A stretch of 64,000 nucleotides of DNA from Accumulibacter sp. GTDB taxonomy: Bacteria; Pseudomonadota; Gammaproteobacteria; Burkholderiales; Rhodocyclaceae. Below the pieces are notes generated by a model. That model did not search any database and had not been told where the DNA came from. It was given only the letters and a program-made list of their open reading frames with translations. Positions 32,793 through 42,684 of the stretch are shown piece by piece. Positions within the stretch are counted from its first letter, which is position 1; every line of letters starts with the position of its first letter. Where the stretch lies: NCBI RefSeq assembly GCF_036625195.1, contig NZ_JAZKUG010000001.1, positions 4,030,001 through 4,094,000 of the forward strand, in the 5' to 3' direction. A program made the translations under genes and the position numbers.

Positions 32793-33559
32793 CGGATGAT
32801 GCCGCGCTTCGAAACGGCGAGAAAGTCGAGCAGCGGCTGGATCTCGGGATGGGCCTTGACCTCGTCCTGCAGCCTGGCGCGCGCTTCGTCGAGCATCAGT
32901 CCCGACTTGTAGATCGTCCGGTACGCCCGCTTCAAGGTCAGCAGCGCTTCTGGCGAGAATCCCCGCCGCTTCAATCCCTCGGCGTTGATGCCGTACGGCC
33001 CGGCGCTGTTGCCGGCCGCCATGACGTACGGCGGCACGTCCTGGATGACGACCGATCCGGCAGCGATCATGCTGTGTGCGCCAACGCGGCAGAACTGGTG
33101 CACGCCGGCAAAGCCGCCGAGGATCGCCCAGTCGCCGATATGGACATGACCGGCGAGCTGCGCGTTGTTGGCGAAGATCGTGCGGTTGCCGACCTGGCAG
33201 TCATGCGCGATGTGAACGTAGGCCATGATCCAGTTGTCGTCGCCGACGCGGGTGATGCCGACATCCTGGGCGGTGCCGACGTTGAAGGTGCAGAACTCGC
33301 GGATTGTGTTGCGATCGCCGATCTCGAGGCAGGTCGGCTCGCCACCGTACTTCTTGTCCTGCGGCACCTCACCGAGCGACGTGAACTGGTAGATGCGGTT
33401 GTCACAACCGATGCGCGTCCGCCCGGTGATGACGACGTGCGGCCCGATGGTCGTATTGTCGCCGATCTCCACGTCCTCATCGATGATCGAATAGGCGCCG
33501 ACCGCGACGTTCGCCCCGAGTTGCGCGCCGGAATGGATGATGGCGGTCTGGTGGATCAT
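32789..33559 (-). CDS. lpxA: UDP-N-acetylglucosamine acyltransferase
   Basis: LpxA transfers the first 3-hydroxyacyl chain in lipid A synthesis. The 256-residue left-handed beta-helix protein has hexapeptide repeats from residue 5 to about 190, with the catalytic region HIAHDCQVGN and GFAGVHQFCRVGAHSMI. ATG 33559 is the normal start; a longer frame overlaps fabZ. The C-terminal helical domain is complete. Confidence 0.94.
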   Translation of the reverse strand: MIHQTAIIHSGAQLGANVAVGAYSIIDEDVEIGDNTTIGPHVVITGRTRIGCDNRIYQFTSLGEVPQDKKYGGEPTCLEIGDRNTIREFCTFNVGTAQDVGITRVGDDNWIMAYVHIAHDCQVGNRTIFANNAQLAGHVHIGDWAILGGFAGVHQFCRVGAHSMIAAGSVVIQDVPPYVMAAGNSAGPYGINAEGLKRRGFSPEALLTLKRAYRTIYKSGLMLDEARARLQDEVKAHPEIQPLLDFLAVSKRGIIR

Positions 33560-33578
33560 GGTGGCTGTTTCCGGAATC

Positions 33579-34016
33579 TCAGGCGATGTTGCTCTTGGCG
33601 CACATGAGCTCGGCCTCGGCGACCGTCTCGCCATCGACCACCGCCCGCGCCTCGAACTTCCAGATGTTGCGGAACTGGCGCTGGATGCTGACGTGCAGGT
33701 GCAATTGGTCGCCGGCCGTCACGGTCTTCTTGAAGCGCGCCTTGTCGATGCCGACGAAGAAGAAAAGCGAGTGCAGGTCGGGCTTTTCGCCGAGACTGCG
33801 GAACGACAGGATGCCCGCGGCCTGTGCCAGCGCCTCGGTGATCAGCACGCCCGGCATCACCGGATGATGCGGGAAATGCCCGGGAAAGAACGGTTCGTTG
33901 ATCGTCACGTTCTTGTACGCGTGGATCGACTTGCCGGGCTGGCAATCGAGGACGCGGTCGACCAGCAGGAAAGGATAGCGATGCGGCAGATGCTCGAGGA
34001 TTTCCTTGATATCCAT
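33579..34016 (-). CDS. fabZ: 3-Hydroxyacyl-ACP dehydratase
   Basis: FabZ dehydrates 3-hydroxyacyl-ACP in fatty acid elongation, sharing its substrate pool with LpxA and LpxD. The 145-residue hot-dog-fold protein has LPHRYPFLLVDRV, the catalytic HFPHHPVMPGVLITEALAQA and FFVGIDKARFK. ATG 34016 is preferred to a TTG nine bases upstream. It overlaps neither lpxA nor its own family length limits. Confidence 0.94.
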   Translation of the reverse strand: MDIKEILEHLPHRYPFLLVDRVLDCQPGKSIHAYKNVTINEPFFPGHFPHHPVMPGVLITEALAQAAGILSFRSLGEKPDLHSLFFFVGIDKARFKKTVTAGDQLHLHVSIQRQFRNIWKFEARAVVDGETVAEAELMCAKSNIA

Positions 34017-34021
34017 TGCGT

Positions 34022-35053
34022 TCAAGACCTTGTCTCCATCAGTTTGATCTTCTTCTCAAGTTCGGCGACGCGCTCGACGAGCTTCGCAAGGCGTCTCAGC
34101 TGCGCTGCGTTGTGCAACCAGTCGGCATGCTCATCGAGCGGGAAGACTCCCGTGTACTGCCCCGGCCGGCTCAGACTGCGCGCCACCAGGGTGCCGCCAG
34201 AGATGTGCACGTCGTCGCCGAGTTCCAGGTGGCCGCTGATCATGCCGGCGCCACCGATGGTGCAGCGCCGGCCGATGCGCGTACTGCCGGCAATGCCGAC
34301 ACAACCGGCCATCGCCGCGTTCTCGCCGATGCTGCAGTTGTGACCGATCTGGATCTGGTTGTCGAGCTTGACGCCATCGGCGACCAGCGTGTCGTCCAGC
34401 GCGCCACGGTCGATCGAGGTGTTGGCGCCGATCTCGACATCGTCGCCGACGACGACGCGGCCGATCTGCGGGATCTTGATCCAGCGATCCCCCTCCTTGG
34501 CGAAACCGAAGCCATCCGAGCCGATCACTGCCCCGGAGTGAATGATCGCCCGCCTGCCGATCACGCAGCGATCGTAAACGACGACGTTCGGGTACAACAG
34601 CGAATCGTCTCCGATCGACGCTCCGTCGCCAATCACGCAACCCGGCTGCAGCGTCACGTTCTCGCCGAGATGCACCCCCCTGCCGACGACGACGTTCTCG
34701 CCGATCGAGGCCGATGCCGGAACCGGCGAGTGCACGACCGCGCCGCGGTGGACGCCCGGCCGGCGGGCTGCCGGCGGATTGAGCAACGCAACGACACGAG
34801 CGTAATAGGCGTACGAGTTCGGGTGCACGATCCGCGGCAGCCCGGTCGCGGCAGCGAACTGCGGCGGGACGATGACCGCTGACGCCAGCGTCGTTTGCAA
34901 CTGCGAGCGGTACTTCGGGTTGGCGAGGAAGGCGATATCGCCCGCTTGCGCAGACTGCAGCGTGCCAACCCGCGACACGACGAGCGACCCATCACCCTGC
35001 AGCACGCCGCCAAGACTGGCGACGATCTCGTCGAGTCGCAAGCCCGCTGCCAT
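34022..35053 (-). CDS. lpxD: UDP-3-O-acylglucosamine N-acyltransferase
   Basis: LpxD adds the second acyl chain in lipid A synthesis. The 343-residue protein has an N-terminal uridine-binding domain (residues 1-95, with NPKYRSQLQTT) and a beta-helix of hexapeptide repeats. The catalytic histidine lies in IQIGHNCSIGE and GSDGFGFAKEGD is a family loop. It ends with a coiled helix (LVERVAELEKKIKLM). ATG 35053 is used; the TTG upstream adds four residues. Confidence 0.94.
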   Translation of the reverse strand: MAAGLRLDEIVASLGGVLQGDGSLVVSRVGTLQSAQAGDIAFLANPKYRSQLQTTLASAVIVPPQFAAATGLPRIVHPNSYAYYARVVALLNPPAARRPGVHRGAVVHSPVPASASIGENVVVGRGVHLGENVTLQPGCVIGDGASIGDDSLLYPNVVVYDRCVIGRRAIIHSGAVIGSDGFGFAKEGDRWIKIPQIGRVVVGDDVEIGANTSIDRGALDDTLVADGVKLDNQIQIGHNCSIGENAAMAGCVGIAGSTRIGRRCTIGGAGMISGHLELGDDVHISGGTLVARSLSRPGQYTGVFPLDEHADWLHNAAQLRRLAKLVERVAELEKKIKLMETRS

Positions 35054-35071
35054 CGGTGGCGCCAACGCGGG

Positions 35072-35590
35072 CTACTTCGCCGCGTCCCTGCCTTCCGACA
35101 GAGCCTTGATGACCTTGTCGGTGATGTCGAGACGCGGGCTGACCCAGACCACATCCTGCACGATGAGGTCGTACTTCTCGCTGTCGGCAAGCTGCTTGAT
35201 CGCCTTGTTCGCCTTCTCGATGATGGCAGCGTTTTCCTCATTCTGCCGCAGGTTGAGGTCCTCGCGGAACTCGCGCTGCTTGCGCTGGAACTCGCGTGAC
35301 AGTTCGGCGAGATCCTTTTCCTTGGCGCGTCTTTCCGACTCGGACATGGTCAGGCCGCCTTTCTCGAGCGACTCCTGCAGGCCCTGCACCTGCTTCGCCA
35401 GACGCTGCAGGTCCTGGTCGCGCTTGGAGAATTCCTGTTCGATCTTCTTCGCCGCCTTGACGGCTGCCGGCGCATCACGGAATAGCCGCTGCGTATTCAC
35501 GTACCCGACCTTCAGATCGGCCGCCGCGACTCCGGCTATGGGCAGCGTCGCAAGCAGGACTCCGAGCAGCGTGGCAATCGTTCTATTCAA
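35072..35590 (-). CDS. skp: Skp/OmpH periplasmic chaperone
   Basis: Skp holds unfolded outer-membrane proteins on the way to BamA. The 172-residue precursor has a signal peptide (ending near VAAADLKVG), VGYVNTQRLFRDAP at the mature start, and long charged helices (residues 45-140). The only start that includes the signal peptide is a TTG at 35590, which has GGGAGAAT upstream. Position between bamA and lpxD is standard. Confidence 0.9.
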   Translation of the reverse strand: MNRTIATLLGVLLATLPIAGVAAADLKVGYVNTQRLFRDAPAAVKAAKKIEQEFSKRDQDLQRLAKQVQGLQESLEKGGLTMSESERRAKEKDLAELSREFQRKQREFREDLNLRQNEENAAIIEKANKAIKQLADSEKYDLIVQDVVWVSPRLDITDKVIKALSEGRDAAK

Positions 35591-35605
35591 GCTAATTCTC
35601 CCGCA

Positions 35606-37891
35606 TCAAAAGGTCGTTCCCATCTGAAACTGAAACTTCTGGATTTTATCATTCTTCTCGATGCCGATAGGCTGCCCAAAACTGAATTTCAACGGTCCAA
35701 GCGGCGAAATCCACGCCGCCGTCAGTCCCACGGACCAGCGCAGTCCGCCTTCCGAGATCGTATAGCCGGTTTCGTTGAAGACGTTGCCAGCGTCGATGAA
35801 AGGTCCGAGACGCAGCGCCTTGTCGAAACCCGGGAAAGGCATCAGCAGTTCGGCATTGAGGACCACCTTGCGCGTACCACCCAGGCGGGTATCGGGATAG
35901 AGCGGGTCCACCGGCCCCAGACTCGCCGTCTCGAAGCCGCGGACCGAGCCGACACCACCGGCGAAGAAGTTCTTGTAGAACGGCAACGTCTGCCCCTCCA
36001 GCCCGTTCGCGTAGCCCACCTCGCCATAGAGCATCAGGATCAGATCCTTCGTCAGCGAGAAGTACTGCTGATTGGAATAGGTCAGACGGTAGAAGGAGAG
36101 ATCGACGCCCGGAACGGCAACCTCGACCCCCGCCTTCTGCACGCCACCGCTGGTCGTGTAGATCGCACTGTTGCGCGTGTCACGGGTCCATGACACCGTC
36201 GCCGGCAACGTGATGTTGGAGTCCCCGTGCTCCTTCTGGAACTGGATGTACTGGATCGGCGTCGCGATGGTGATCGGCGTGATGTCGATCGTCGTCTGGT
36301 CAATCGCCAGCCCGACGTTGAGCATGTCCTTCTCGTCCAGCGGAAAGCCGAAGCGGATGCCGCCACCCCAGGACGTGGACTGGAAGGCATAGCCGAGCGA
36401 GGTCGGATTGAGCGTCCGGTAGTAGACATCGAATCCCTGGCTGATGCCGTCGACTGTGAAATAGGGATTGGTGTAGTTGACCCCGAGCGTGCGGTTGAGC
36501 TTGCCGGTATTGATCTGCAGACCGACGTGCTTGCCGCTGCCGAAGATGTTGGTCTGCGAGATCGAGCCCGAGAGGATCACCTTCTCCGCCGTCGAGTAGC
36601 CGGCGCCGATCGAGATGTTGCCGGTCGACTTCTCGGCGACGTTGACGTTGACGTCGACCTGGTCGATGCTCCCCGGGACAGGCGGTGTCTCGACGGTGAC
36701 TTCGTTGAAGTAGCCGGTACGGTCGATCCGCTCGCGTGACTTGGCGACGCGGTCGGCATCGTACCAGGCGCCCTCCATCTGGCGCATCTCCTGCCGGATC
36801 ACCTCGTCGCGCGTCTTGGTGTTGCCGGTGACATTGATGCGGCGGACGTAGGTCCGCTTGCCGGGATCGACGAAGATGGTGAAAGCCACCTGCCGCTTCT
36901 CCTTGTCGAGCTCCGGCGCCGCATTGACGTTGGCAAAGGCGTAGCCCTGGTGGCCAAGCTTGTCGGTGATCGCCTTGGTGGTCTCGTTCAGCCGCTCGCG
37001 TGAGAACACCTCGCCGGCCCTGATCTTCACCAGCTTCCGGAACTCCTCTTCCGGCAACGTCAGGTCGCCGGCAAGCTTCACCGAGGAGACGAGGTAGCGC
37101 TCCCCTTCGTTGATGCTGATCGTGATGTAGATCTCTTTCTTGTCCGGCGTGATCGACACCTGCGTCGACTCGACGCTGAATTCCAGGTAGCCGCGATCGA
37201 GATAGTACGAGCGCAGCGTCTCGAGGTCCGCCGACAATTTCTGCCGCGAGTACTGGTCGTCCTTGGTGTACCAGCTGAGCCAGCCGCCCGTCTTCTGTTG
37301 CATCGCAGCCAGCAGGTCCTTCTCGCGAATGGCATTGGCGCCGACAATGTTGATCTGTCGGATGGTTGCCGGCTCACCCTCGTCGATGGTGAAGTTGATC
37401 GCCACCCGGTTGCGCTCCAGCGGGGTGACGGTCGTCGTGATCGCCACGGCGTACCTGCCGCGCGTCAGGTACTGCCGTTTCAGTTCCTGCTCGGCCTTCT
37501 CCAGCGTTGCCCGGTCGAAGGTCCGGGCAACGGCGACGCCCACTTCCTTCAGGCCCTTGGTCAACTGCTCCTTGTCGAATTCCTTTAGGCCGATGAAATC
37601 GATCTGCGCAATCGCCGGGCGCTCCTCGACGACGACGACCACGACCCCGCCATCCATCTCGATGCGGACATCCTTGAAAAACCCCGTGGCGAACAGCGCC
37701 CTGATCGCCTGCGCCGCCATCTCGTCGGTCATCGTGTCACCGACCTTGACCGGCAGATAGCTGAAGACCGTACCGGCCTCGACGCGCTGAATTCCTTCGA
37801 GGCGGATGTCACGCACTGTGAACGGCTCAATGGCCGCCGCGGCGGAGGCAAGGAGAGAGGCTACCAGACCTGCGAGCAGGTTCTTCTTCAT
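35606..37891 (-). CDS. bamA: BamA, outer-membrane protein assembly factor
   Basis: BamA inserts beta-barrel proteins into the outer membrane. The 761-residue precursor has a signal peptide (1-21) and five POTRA domains (about 22-420, beginning FTVRDIRLEGIQRV). A 16-strand barrel follows, with the loop motif VRGFETASLGP and a terminal phenylalanine (FQMGTTF). Length is typical for betaproteobacteria. It starts just after rseP and is followed by skp after a short gap. Confidence 0.95.
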   Translation of the reverse strand: MKKNLLAGLVASLLASAAAAIEPFTVRDIRLEGIQRVEAGTVFSYLPVKVGDTMTDEMAAQAIRALFATGFFKDVRIEMDGGVVVVVVEERPAIAQIDFIGLKEFDKEQLTKGLKEVGVAVARTFDRATLEKAEQELKRQYLTRGRYAVAITTTVTPLERNRVAINFTIDEGEPATIRQINIVGANAIREKDLLAAMQQKTGGWLSWYTKDDQYSRQKLSADLETLRSYYLDRGYLEFSVESTQVSITPDKKEIYITISINEGERYLVSSVKLAGDLTLPEEEFRKLVKIRAGEVFSRERLNETTKAITDKLGHQGYAFANVNAAPELDKEKRQVAFTIFVDPGKRTYVRRINVTGNTKTRDEVIRQEMRQMEGAWYDADRVAKSRERIDRTGYFNEVTVETPPVPGSIDQVDVNVNVAEKSTGNISIGAGYSTAEKVILSGSISQTNIFGSGKHVGLQINTGKLNRTLGVNYTNPYFTVDGISQGFDVYYRTLNPTSLGYAFQSTSWGGGIRFGFPLDEKDMLNVGLAIDQTTIDITPITIATPIQYIQFQKEHGDSNITLPATVSWTRDTRNSAIYTTSGGVQKAGVEVAVPGVDLSFYRLTYSNQQYFSLTKDLILMLYGEVGYANGLEGQTLPFYKNFFAGGVGSVRGFETASLGPVDPLYPDTRLGGTRKVVLNAELLMPFPGFDKALRLGPFIDAGNVFNETGYTISEGGLRWSVGLTAAWISPLGPLKFSFGQPIGIEKNDKIQKFQFQMGTTF

Positions 37892-37895
37892 AGGC

Positions 37896-39263
37896 TCAGC
37901 CGGAGAACAAGCGGTTGATATCGTTGTAGAAAGCGAAAGCCATGAGCATGATCAGGAAGGTCAGGCCGATCTGCTGACCAATCTCCATCGTGCGCTCGGA
38001 AACCGGCCCGCGCTTGATTATTTCCACCAGATAATACAGCAAATGCCCACCGTCCAGAATCGGGATGGGCAACAGGTTGAGGACACCGAGGCTGATGCTC
38101 ACCAGTGCCAGAAACTTCAGGTAGTAGTCGACACCCAGCTTTGCCGACTGGCCGGCATAGTCGGCAATGGTCACGGGCCCACTGAGATTGCGCCAGGAAA
38201 CCTCGCCGGTGATCATGCGACCGATCATCACCAGTGTGAAGGTGGACTTGTCCCAGGTCTCGACCAGCGCCTTGCCCAACGCCGAGAGCGGATCGTAGCG
38301 CACGGTGACCATCAGTTGCTCGCGTGTCTGCCCAGCGTCGCGCACCGCGGCACCAATGCGGCCGACCTCCTTTCCCTGTTCCTCGACCGCAGACGGTCGC
38401 ACGCTCAGACTTTGCCGCAGCCCTTCGCGGAGCACCTCGAAATGCAGCGTCTGACCCGCCGATTGGCGAACGACACGGACCAGATCTGCCCAGCTCTCGA
38501 TCGGCTCGCCATCGATGTCCAGAATCTCGTCACCGGCCCGCAGCCCGGCAGCCTCGGCCGCGCTCCTGGCCCCGACGCTGCCGATGATCGGCGGCAGACG
38601 TGGCCGGTAAAGCCGCAAGCCCAGCCTCTCGAGCGCATCCCCCTCCCATCCCGATTGCCGTACGACCGACAGATCGAGGCGACGGACGACGACCTCCTGC
38701 CGCGGGTTGAGCAGTTCGAGGTCGACGGCGTCGTGATCGACCGCCTTTTGCAGCAGCAGCCAGCGCATCTCCTGCCACGTCTGCACCTTTTCGCCTGCCA
38801 CACGCAAGACGAGTTCGCCGTTGTCGAGTCCGGCCGCAGCGGCAGGACTCGACAACACGGGCGTACCAAGGATCGGCTTGAACTCCTCGCTGCCATACCA
38901 GAACAGGCCCCAGTAGAGCAGGATCGCGAGGGCGAAATTTGCCGCCGGTCCGGCGGCAACGATCACCATCCGGCGCACAACCGGTTGCCGACTGAAGCTG
39001 CGGTGCAGCTCGTCTGCCGCCACCTCACCTTCGCGTTCGTCGAGCATCTTGACATAGCCACCGAGCGGGAAGGCAGCCAGGGCCCACTCGGTGCCATCAC
39101 GCCCCCAGCGTCGCGTGACCAGGGGCCGGCCGAATCCGACCGAGAATCGCAGAACCTTGACCCCGGCCCAGCGCGCAGCAAGGTAGTGCCCGAACTCGTG
39201 CACGACGACCAGGATGCCGAGCACGACGGCAAACGCAACGAGATAGTAGAGGAAACCGCTCAT
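37896..39263 (-). CDS. rseP: RseP, site-2 zinc metalloprotease
   Basis: RseP cuts the anti-sigma factor RseA and signal-peptide remnants in the inner membrane. In 455 residues the zinc site is H22-E23-x-x-H26 (HEFGH) in the first helix, with the third ligand D404 in ILDGGH. Two PDZ domains lie between (about 115-300, with DEILDIDGEPI). ATG 39263 overlaps the dxr stop by four bases. A standard member of this operon. Confidence 0.95.
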   Translation of the reverse strand: MSGFLYYLVAFAVVLGILVVVHEFGHYLAARWAGVKVLRFSVGFGRPLVTRRWGRDGTEWALAAFPLGGYVKMLDEREGEVAADELHRSFSRQPVVRRMVIVAAGPAANFALAILLYWGLFWYGSEEFKPILGTPVLSSPAAAAGLDNGELVLRVAGEKVQTWQEMRWLLLQKAVDHDAVDLELLNPRQEVVVRRLDLSVVRQSGWEGDALERLGLRLYRPRLPPIIGSVGARSAAEAAGLRAGDEILDIDGEPIESWADLVRVVRQSAGQTLHFEVLREGLRQSLSVRPSAVEEQGKEVGRIGAAVRDAGQTREQLMVTVRYDPLSALGKALVETWDKSTFTLVMIGRMITGEVSWRNLSGPVTIADYAGQSAKLGVDYYLKFLALVSISLGVLNLLPIPILDGGHLLYYLVEIIKRGPVSERTMEIGQQIGLTFLIMLMAFAFYNDINRLFSG

Positions 39264-40447
39264 GCGCAGACACTCGTGAGCAGACACTGCTCGGCGACCT
39301 CACGCGCCGCCCGGTCGGCGGCCAGCACTTCGGCCAGGGAAACGGGCTCACGGCCAGCCGGCATGCGGTCCATCACTTCCTCGATCAGGCGGGGAATCGC
39401 AGTGAAGCCGATGCGCCCCTCAAGGAAAGCATCCACCGCGACCTCGTTCGCCGCGTTGAGCGTCGCCGACGCCGTTCCGCCCGCGCACAGGGCGCGATAA
39501 GCCAGAGCCAGACAGGGAAACAGCTCGCTATCCGGACGCTCGAAGTGCAGGCTGGCGATGGCACCAAGATCGAGCGGTGCGACGCCGGCGGCAATGCGAC
39601 GCGGATAGGCCAGAGCATGCGCGATCGGCGTCCGCATGTCCGGATTGCCGAGCTCGGCAATCACCGAACCGTCGGCATACTGAACCAGAGAATGGACGAT
39701 GCTCTGCGGATGGATGAGGACCTGGATTCGCTCCGGCGGCACATTGAACAACCAGCGGGCTTCGATCACTTCCAGGCCCTTGTTCATCATCGTCGCCGAA
39801 TCGACCGAAATCTTCCGACCCATGACCCAGTTCGGGTGCGAACAGGCCTCGTCCGGACCGACGGACTCGAGGTCGGCCAGCGACCGACCGCGAAACGGGC
39901 CGCCCGAGGCGGTCAGGCACAGACCGAGCACGCCGCTCGCCTGCGGATCGCCCGCATAATCCCTCGGCAACGACTGGAAGATCGCATTGTGCTCGCTGTC
40001 GATAGGCAACAGCGTGGCATGGTTGTCGCGTACCGCCCGCATGAAGACCGCACCGGCCATCACCAGCGCCTCCTTGTTGGCGAGCAGGATCTTCTTGCCA
40101 GCGACCGCAGCCGCCAGCGTCGGCGGCAACCCCGCGGCGCCAACGATCGCCGCCATCACGGCGTCGACCTCTGGCAACCGCGCCATGCGCACCAAGGCGT
40201 CTGGCCCGTGGCTGACGACGGTCGCGCAACCGGCATCACTGAGACGTGCGGACAGTTCGACCGCCACGGCCTCGTCGCCGACCACCGCGTGCTGCGGCCT
40301 GAACTCCAGACATTGCTCGAAAAGGCGCTCGCTCTGCCGGTGCGCGCAGAGCGCAACGACGCGGTAGAGATCGGGATGACGTCGTACCACGTCAAGGGTG
40401 TTGACCCCGATCGAACCGGTCGAACCGAGAATCGTCAGCCTCTGCAT
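39260..40447 (-). CDS. dxr: 1-Deoxy-D-xylulose 5-phosphate reductoisomerase
   Basis: Dxr makes MEP, the first committed isoprenoid precursor, feeding UppS in the same operon. The 395-residue protein has the NADPH loop LTILGSTGSIGVNTL at the N-terminus and the substrate/metal motifs ALVMAG, PIDSEHNAIFQ and SVDSATMMNKGLEVIEA. ATG 40447 gives the normal N-terminus. Its end overlaps rseP. Confidence 0.95.
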   Translation of the reverse strand: MQRLTILGSTGSIGVNTLDVVRRHPDLYRVVALCAHRQSERLFEQCLEFRPQHAVVGDEAVAVELSARLSDAGCATVVSHGPDALVRMARLPEVDAVMAAIVGAAGLPPTLAAAVAGKKILLANKEALVMAGAVFMRAVRDNHATLLPIDSEHNAIFQSLPRDYAGDPQASGVLGLCLTASGGPFRGRSLADLESVGPDEACSHPNWVMGRKISVDSATMMNKGLEVIEARWLFNVPPERIQVLIHPQSIVHSLVQYADGSVIAELGNPDMRTPIAHALAYPRRIAAGVAPLDLGAIASLHFERPDSELFPCLALAYRALCAGGTASATLNAANEVAVDAFLEGRIGFTAIPRLIEEVMDRMPAGREPVSLAEVLAADRAAREVAEQCLLTSVCA

Positions 40448-40464
40448 GCAGGTGGCGATGCTGC

Positions 40465-41301
40465 TCAAGCCCTGGTCACCAGCCAGACGAGCGCCACCAG
40501 CGGCAGGGTCGATGTCAGGCTGTCGATCCTGTCGAGCACCCCGCCGTGCCCCGGCAACACGTTGCTGCTGTCCTTGAGGCCCGCCTGCCGCTTGAGCAGG
40601 GACTCGAACAGATCGCCGACGACGCTGATCGCCGTCAGCAGCAAGAGGACGAGCAAGAGGAGCAACTGGTTGCCGGCGAGCGCCGCCGGCAGGCGTGATG
40701 AGAGCAGCAAACCATAGACGATCACCAGCAGAGATCCGCCGATCGCCCCTTCCCACGTCTTTCCGGGACTGATCGCCGGCGCCAGCTTGTGCTTGCCGAA
40801 ACGGCGGCCGCTGAAGTAGGCACCGATGTCAGCCAGCCAGACCACGGCCATGATCGCCAGCACCGCCAGCGGGCCGGCCTGCCGCAACTGGACCAGCGCC
40901 AGCCAGAGCGGCAGCAGCACGACGGCTCCGGTTGCCAGAGCGGGGAGCGTGTTGCCGAGAGGCCAGCGCCGCCGCAGCCAGATCGGTGCCAGCAGCAACC
41001 AGAAGACCACCGCCGGCAGGTAGAGGCAGGCGCCCAGCCGCCACGCCGAGTCGGCGAAACCCGCCACCAGACCGACTGCTTCCGGCTCCACCATCGCCAG
41101 CAGCAAGCAGACCGTCGCCAGGGCGACAGCGAGCGCGATCCTTGATCCGCCCGAAAGACGCATCAACGCGCCCCACTCCCAAGCCGCAACGGCAGCGACG
41201 GCGGTGACGAAAAGCAACCAACCGAGTGGCGGCAGGAGGAACAGGGCCAGAAGAAAGACCGCAAGCAGGACGACCGCAGTGAGTACCCGCGTCCTAAGCA
41301 T
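40465..41301 (-). CDS. cdsA: CDP-diacylglycerol synthase
   Basis: CdsA activates phosphatidic acid with CTP for phospholipid synthesis. The 278-residue membrane protein has about eight helices. The family signature LLKRQAGLKDSSNVLPGHGG is followed directly by VLDRIDS near the C-terminus. ATG 41301 overlaps the uppS stop by eight bases. Order uppS-cdsA-dxr is standard. Confidence 0.94.
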   Translation of the reverse strand: MLRTRVLTAVVLLAVFLLALFLLPPLGWLLFVTAVAAVAAWEWGALMRLSGGSRIALAVALATVCLLLAMVEPEAVGLVAGFADSAWRLGACLYLPAVVFWLLLAPIWLRRRWPLGNTLPALATGAVVLLPLWLALVQLRQAGPLAVLAIMAVVWLADIGAYFSGRRFGKHKLAPAISPGKTWEGAIGGSLLVIVYGLLLSSRLPAALAGNQLLLLLVLLLLTAISVVGDLFESLLKRQAGLKDSSNVLPGHGGVLDRIDSLTSTLPLVALVWLVTRA

Positions 41302-42088
41302 CGGCCCGCTGATCCGTAGCTGGCGCCGCTGCCGGTGGTGCGCCCAGCAACTGCTCGCTGGTGCGCCCGAAGCGGCGCTCACGCTGCCGATACCACGCCA
41401 GAGCGGCGTCGAAAGCGTCCGCGTCGAACTCCGGCCACAGCACGTCGGTGAAGTAAAGCTCCGAATAAGCCAGTTGCCAGAGCAGGAAATTGCTGATCCG
41501 CTGTTCGCCGCCGGTACGAATGAAGAGATCCGGTTCCGGCGCGTAGCTCATCGCCAGGTGCCGCGTCAGGTCGCCCTCATCCCACTCGTCGCCTCGCCCA
41601 GGGTGTTCCATCTGCATGCGCTTGACCGCCTGCAGGATGTCCCAACGCCCGCCGTAGTTGGCAGCGATCGTCAGGACGAGACGACTGTTGGCAGCCGTCT
41701 GTTGCTCCGAAGCATCGATCAGTGCCTGCAGGTCCGGCTCGAAGCGAGTCAGGTCGCCAATGACCCGCAGTCGCACTCCGTTGCGATCCAGCTTCCTGAC
41801 CTCTTCCCTGAGGACGCGGACGAACAGCTGCATCAACAGCGACACCTCGTCTTGCGGCCGGCGCCAGTTCTCCGAACTGAAGGCGAACAGCGTCAGGTAC
41901 TCGATGCCACGCTCGAGACAGCAGCGGACCATCGTCCGCACCGTCCGGACACCCTGCCGGTGACCGGCAAAGCGCGGCAGGAGGTGCTTCTTCGCCCAGC
42001 GCCCATTGCCATCCATGATGATGGCCACATGCCTGGGAACGGCCAGTGCCGGCGGAACATCACGCGTCGAGCTGGCAAAGCGCTGCAT
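41294..42088 (-). CDS. uppS: Undecaprenyl diphosphate synthase
   Basis: UppS makes the C55 lipid carrier for peptidoglycan and O-antigen. The 264-residue cis-prenyltransferase has catalytic D26 in IMDGNGRWAKK, FAFSSENWRRP and the C-terminal RTGGEQRISNFLLWQ. ATG 42088 has AGGTGATC upstream; a GTG nine bases earlier is possible. The C-terminal ~25 residues are Ala/Pro-rich and unconserved. Confidence 0.94.
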   Translation of the reverse strand: MQRFASSTRDVPPALAVPRHVAIIMDGNGRWAKKHLLPRFAGHRQGVRTVRTMVRCCLERGIEYLTLFAFSSENWRRPQDEVSLLMQLFVRVLREEVRKLDRNGVRLRVIGDLTRFEPDLQALIDASEQQTAANSRLVLTIAANYGGRWDILQAVKRMQMEHPGRGDEWDEGDLTRHLAMSYAPEPDLFIRTGGEQRISNFLLWQLAYSELYFTDVLWPEFDADAFDAALAWYRQRERRFGRTSEQLLGAPPAAAPATDQRADA

Positions 42089-42111
42089 CCTGATCACCTC
42101 GTCGACAGCGC

Positions 42112-42672
42112 TCAGATCGCCATCAGCTCGGTTTCCTTGTGGCTGAGGAGCTTCTCGATCTCCGCCACGTAACGGTCAGTCAGCTTCTGGATGTCGTCCT
42201 GAGCGCGATGCTCGTCGTCCTCGGAACACTCCTTGTGCTTCAGCATCTCTTTCAGCGTCGCGATCGCGTCGCGGCGAAGGTTGCGCACCGCCACCTTGGC
42301 TGCCTCGCCCTCGCCCTTGACCACCTTGATCAACTCGCGACGACGCGCCTCGGTCAACGGCGGCATCGGCACGCGGATCAAATCCCCCTGTGCCGACGGA
42401 TTGAGACCGAGGTCGCTGTCGCGCACCGCCTTCTCGAGCTTGGCCAGCATGTTCTTCTCCCACGGCTGGACGCCGAGCGTCCGCGCATCGATCACGGTCA
42501 CGTTGGCCACCGTATTGATCGGCACCGAGGAGCCGTAATAGTCGACATGCACGTGGTCGAGCAGGCCGGTATGGGCACGCCCGGTACGCACCTTCGCCAG
42601 GTCCGTCTTCAGTGTCTCGACCGATCTCTGCATCTTGTGCTCAGCCGTTTTCTTGACTTCTGCTATCGCCAT
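42112..42672 (-). CDS. frr: Ribosome recycling factor
   Basis: Frr splits the post-termination ribosome together with EF-G. The 186-residue protein has the three-helix-bundle pattern, starting with MQRSVETLKTDLAKVRTGRA and including VRVPMPPLTEARRREL-like sequence (IRVPMPPLTEARRRELIKV). Length and position between pyrH and uppS are standard. Confidence 0.96.
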   Translation of the reverse strand: MAIAEVKKTAEHKMQRSVETLKTDLAKVRTGRAHTGLLDHVHVDYYGSSVPINTVANVTVIDARTLGVQPWEKNMLAKLEKAVRDSDLGLNPSAQGDLIRVPMPPLTEARRRELIKVVKGEGEAAKVAVRNLRRDAIATLKEMLKHKECSEDDEHRAQDDIQKLTDRYVAEIEKLLSHKETELMAI

Positions 42673-42684
42673 CTGTTGCTCCCG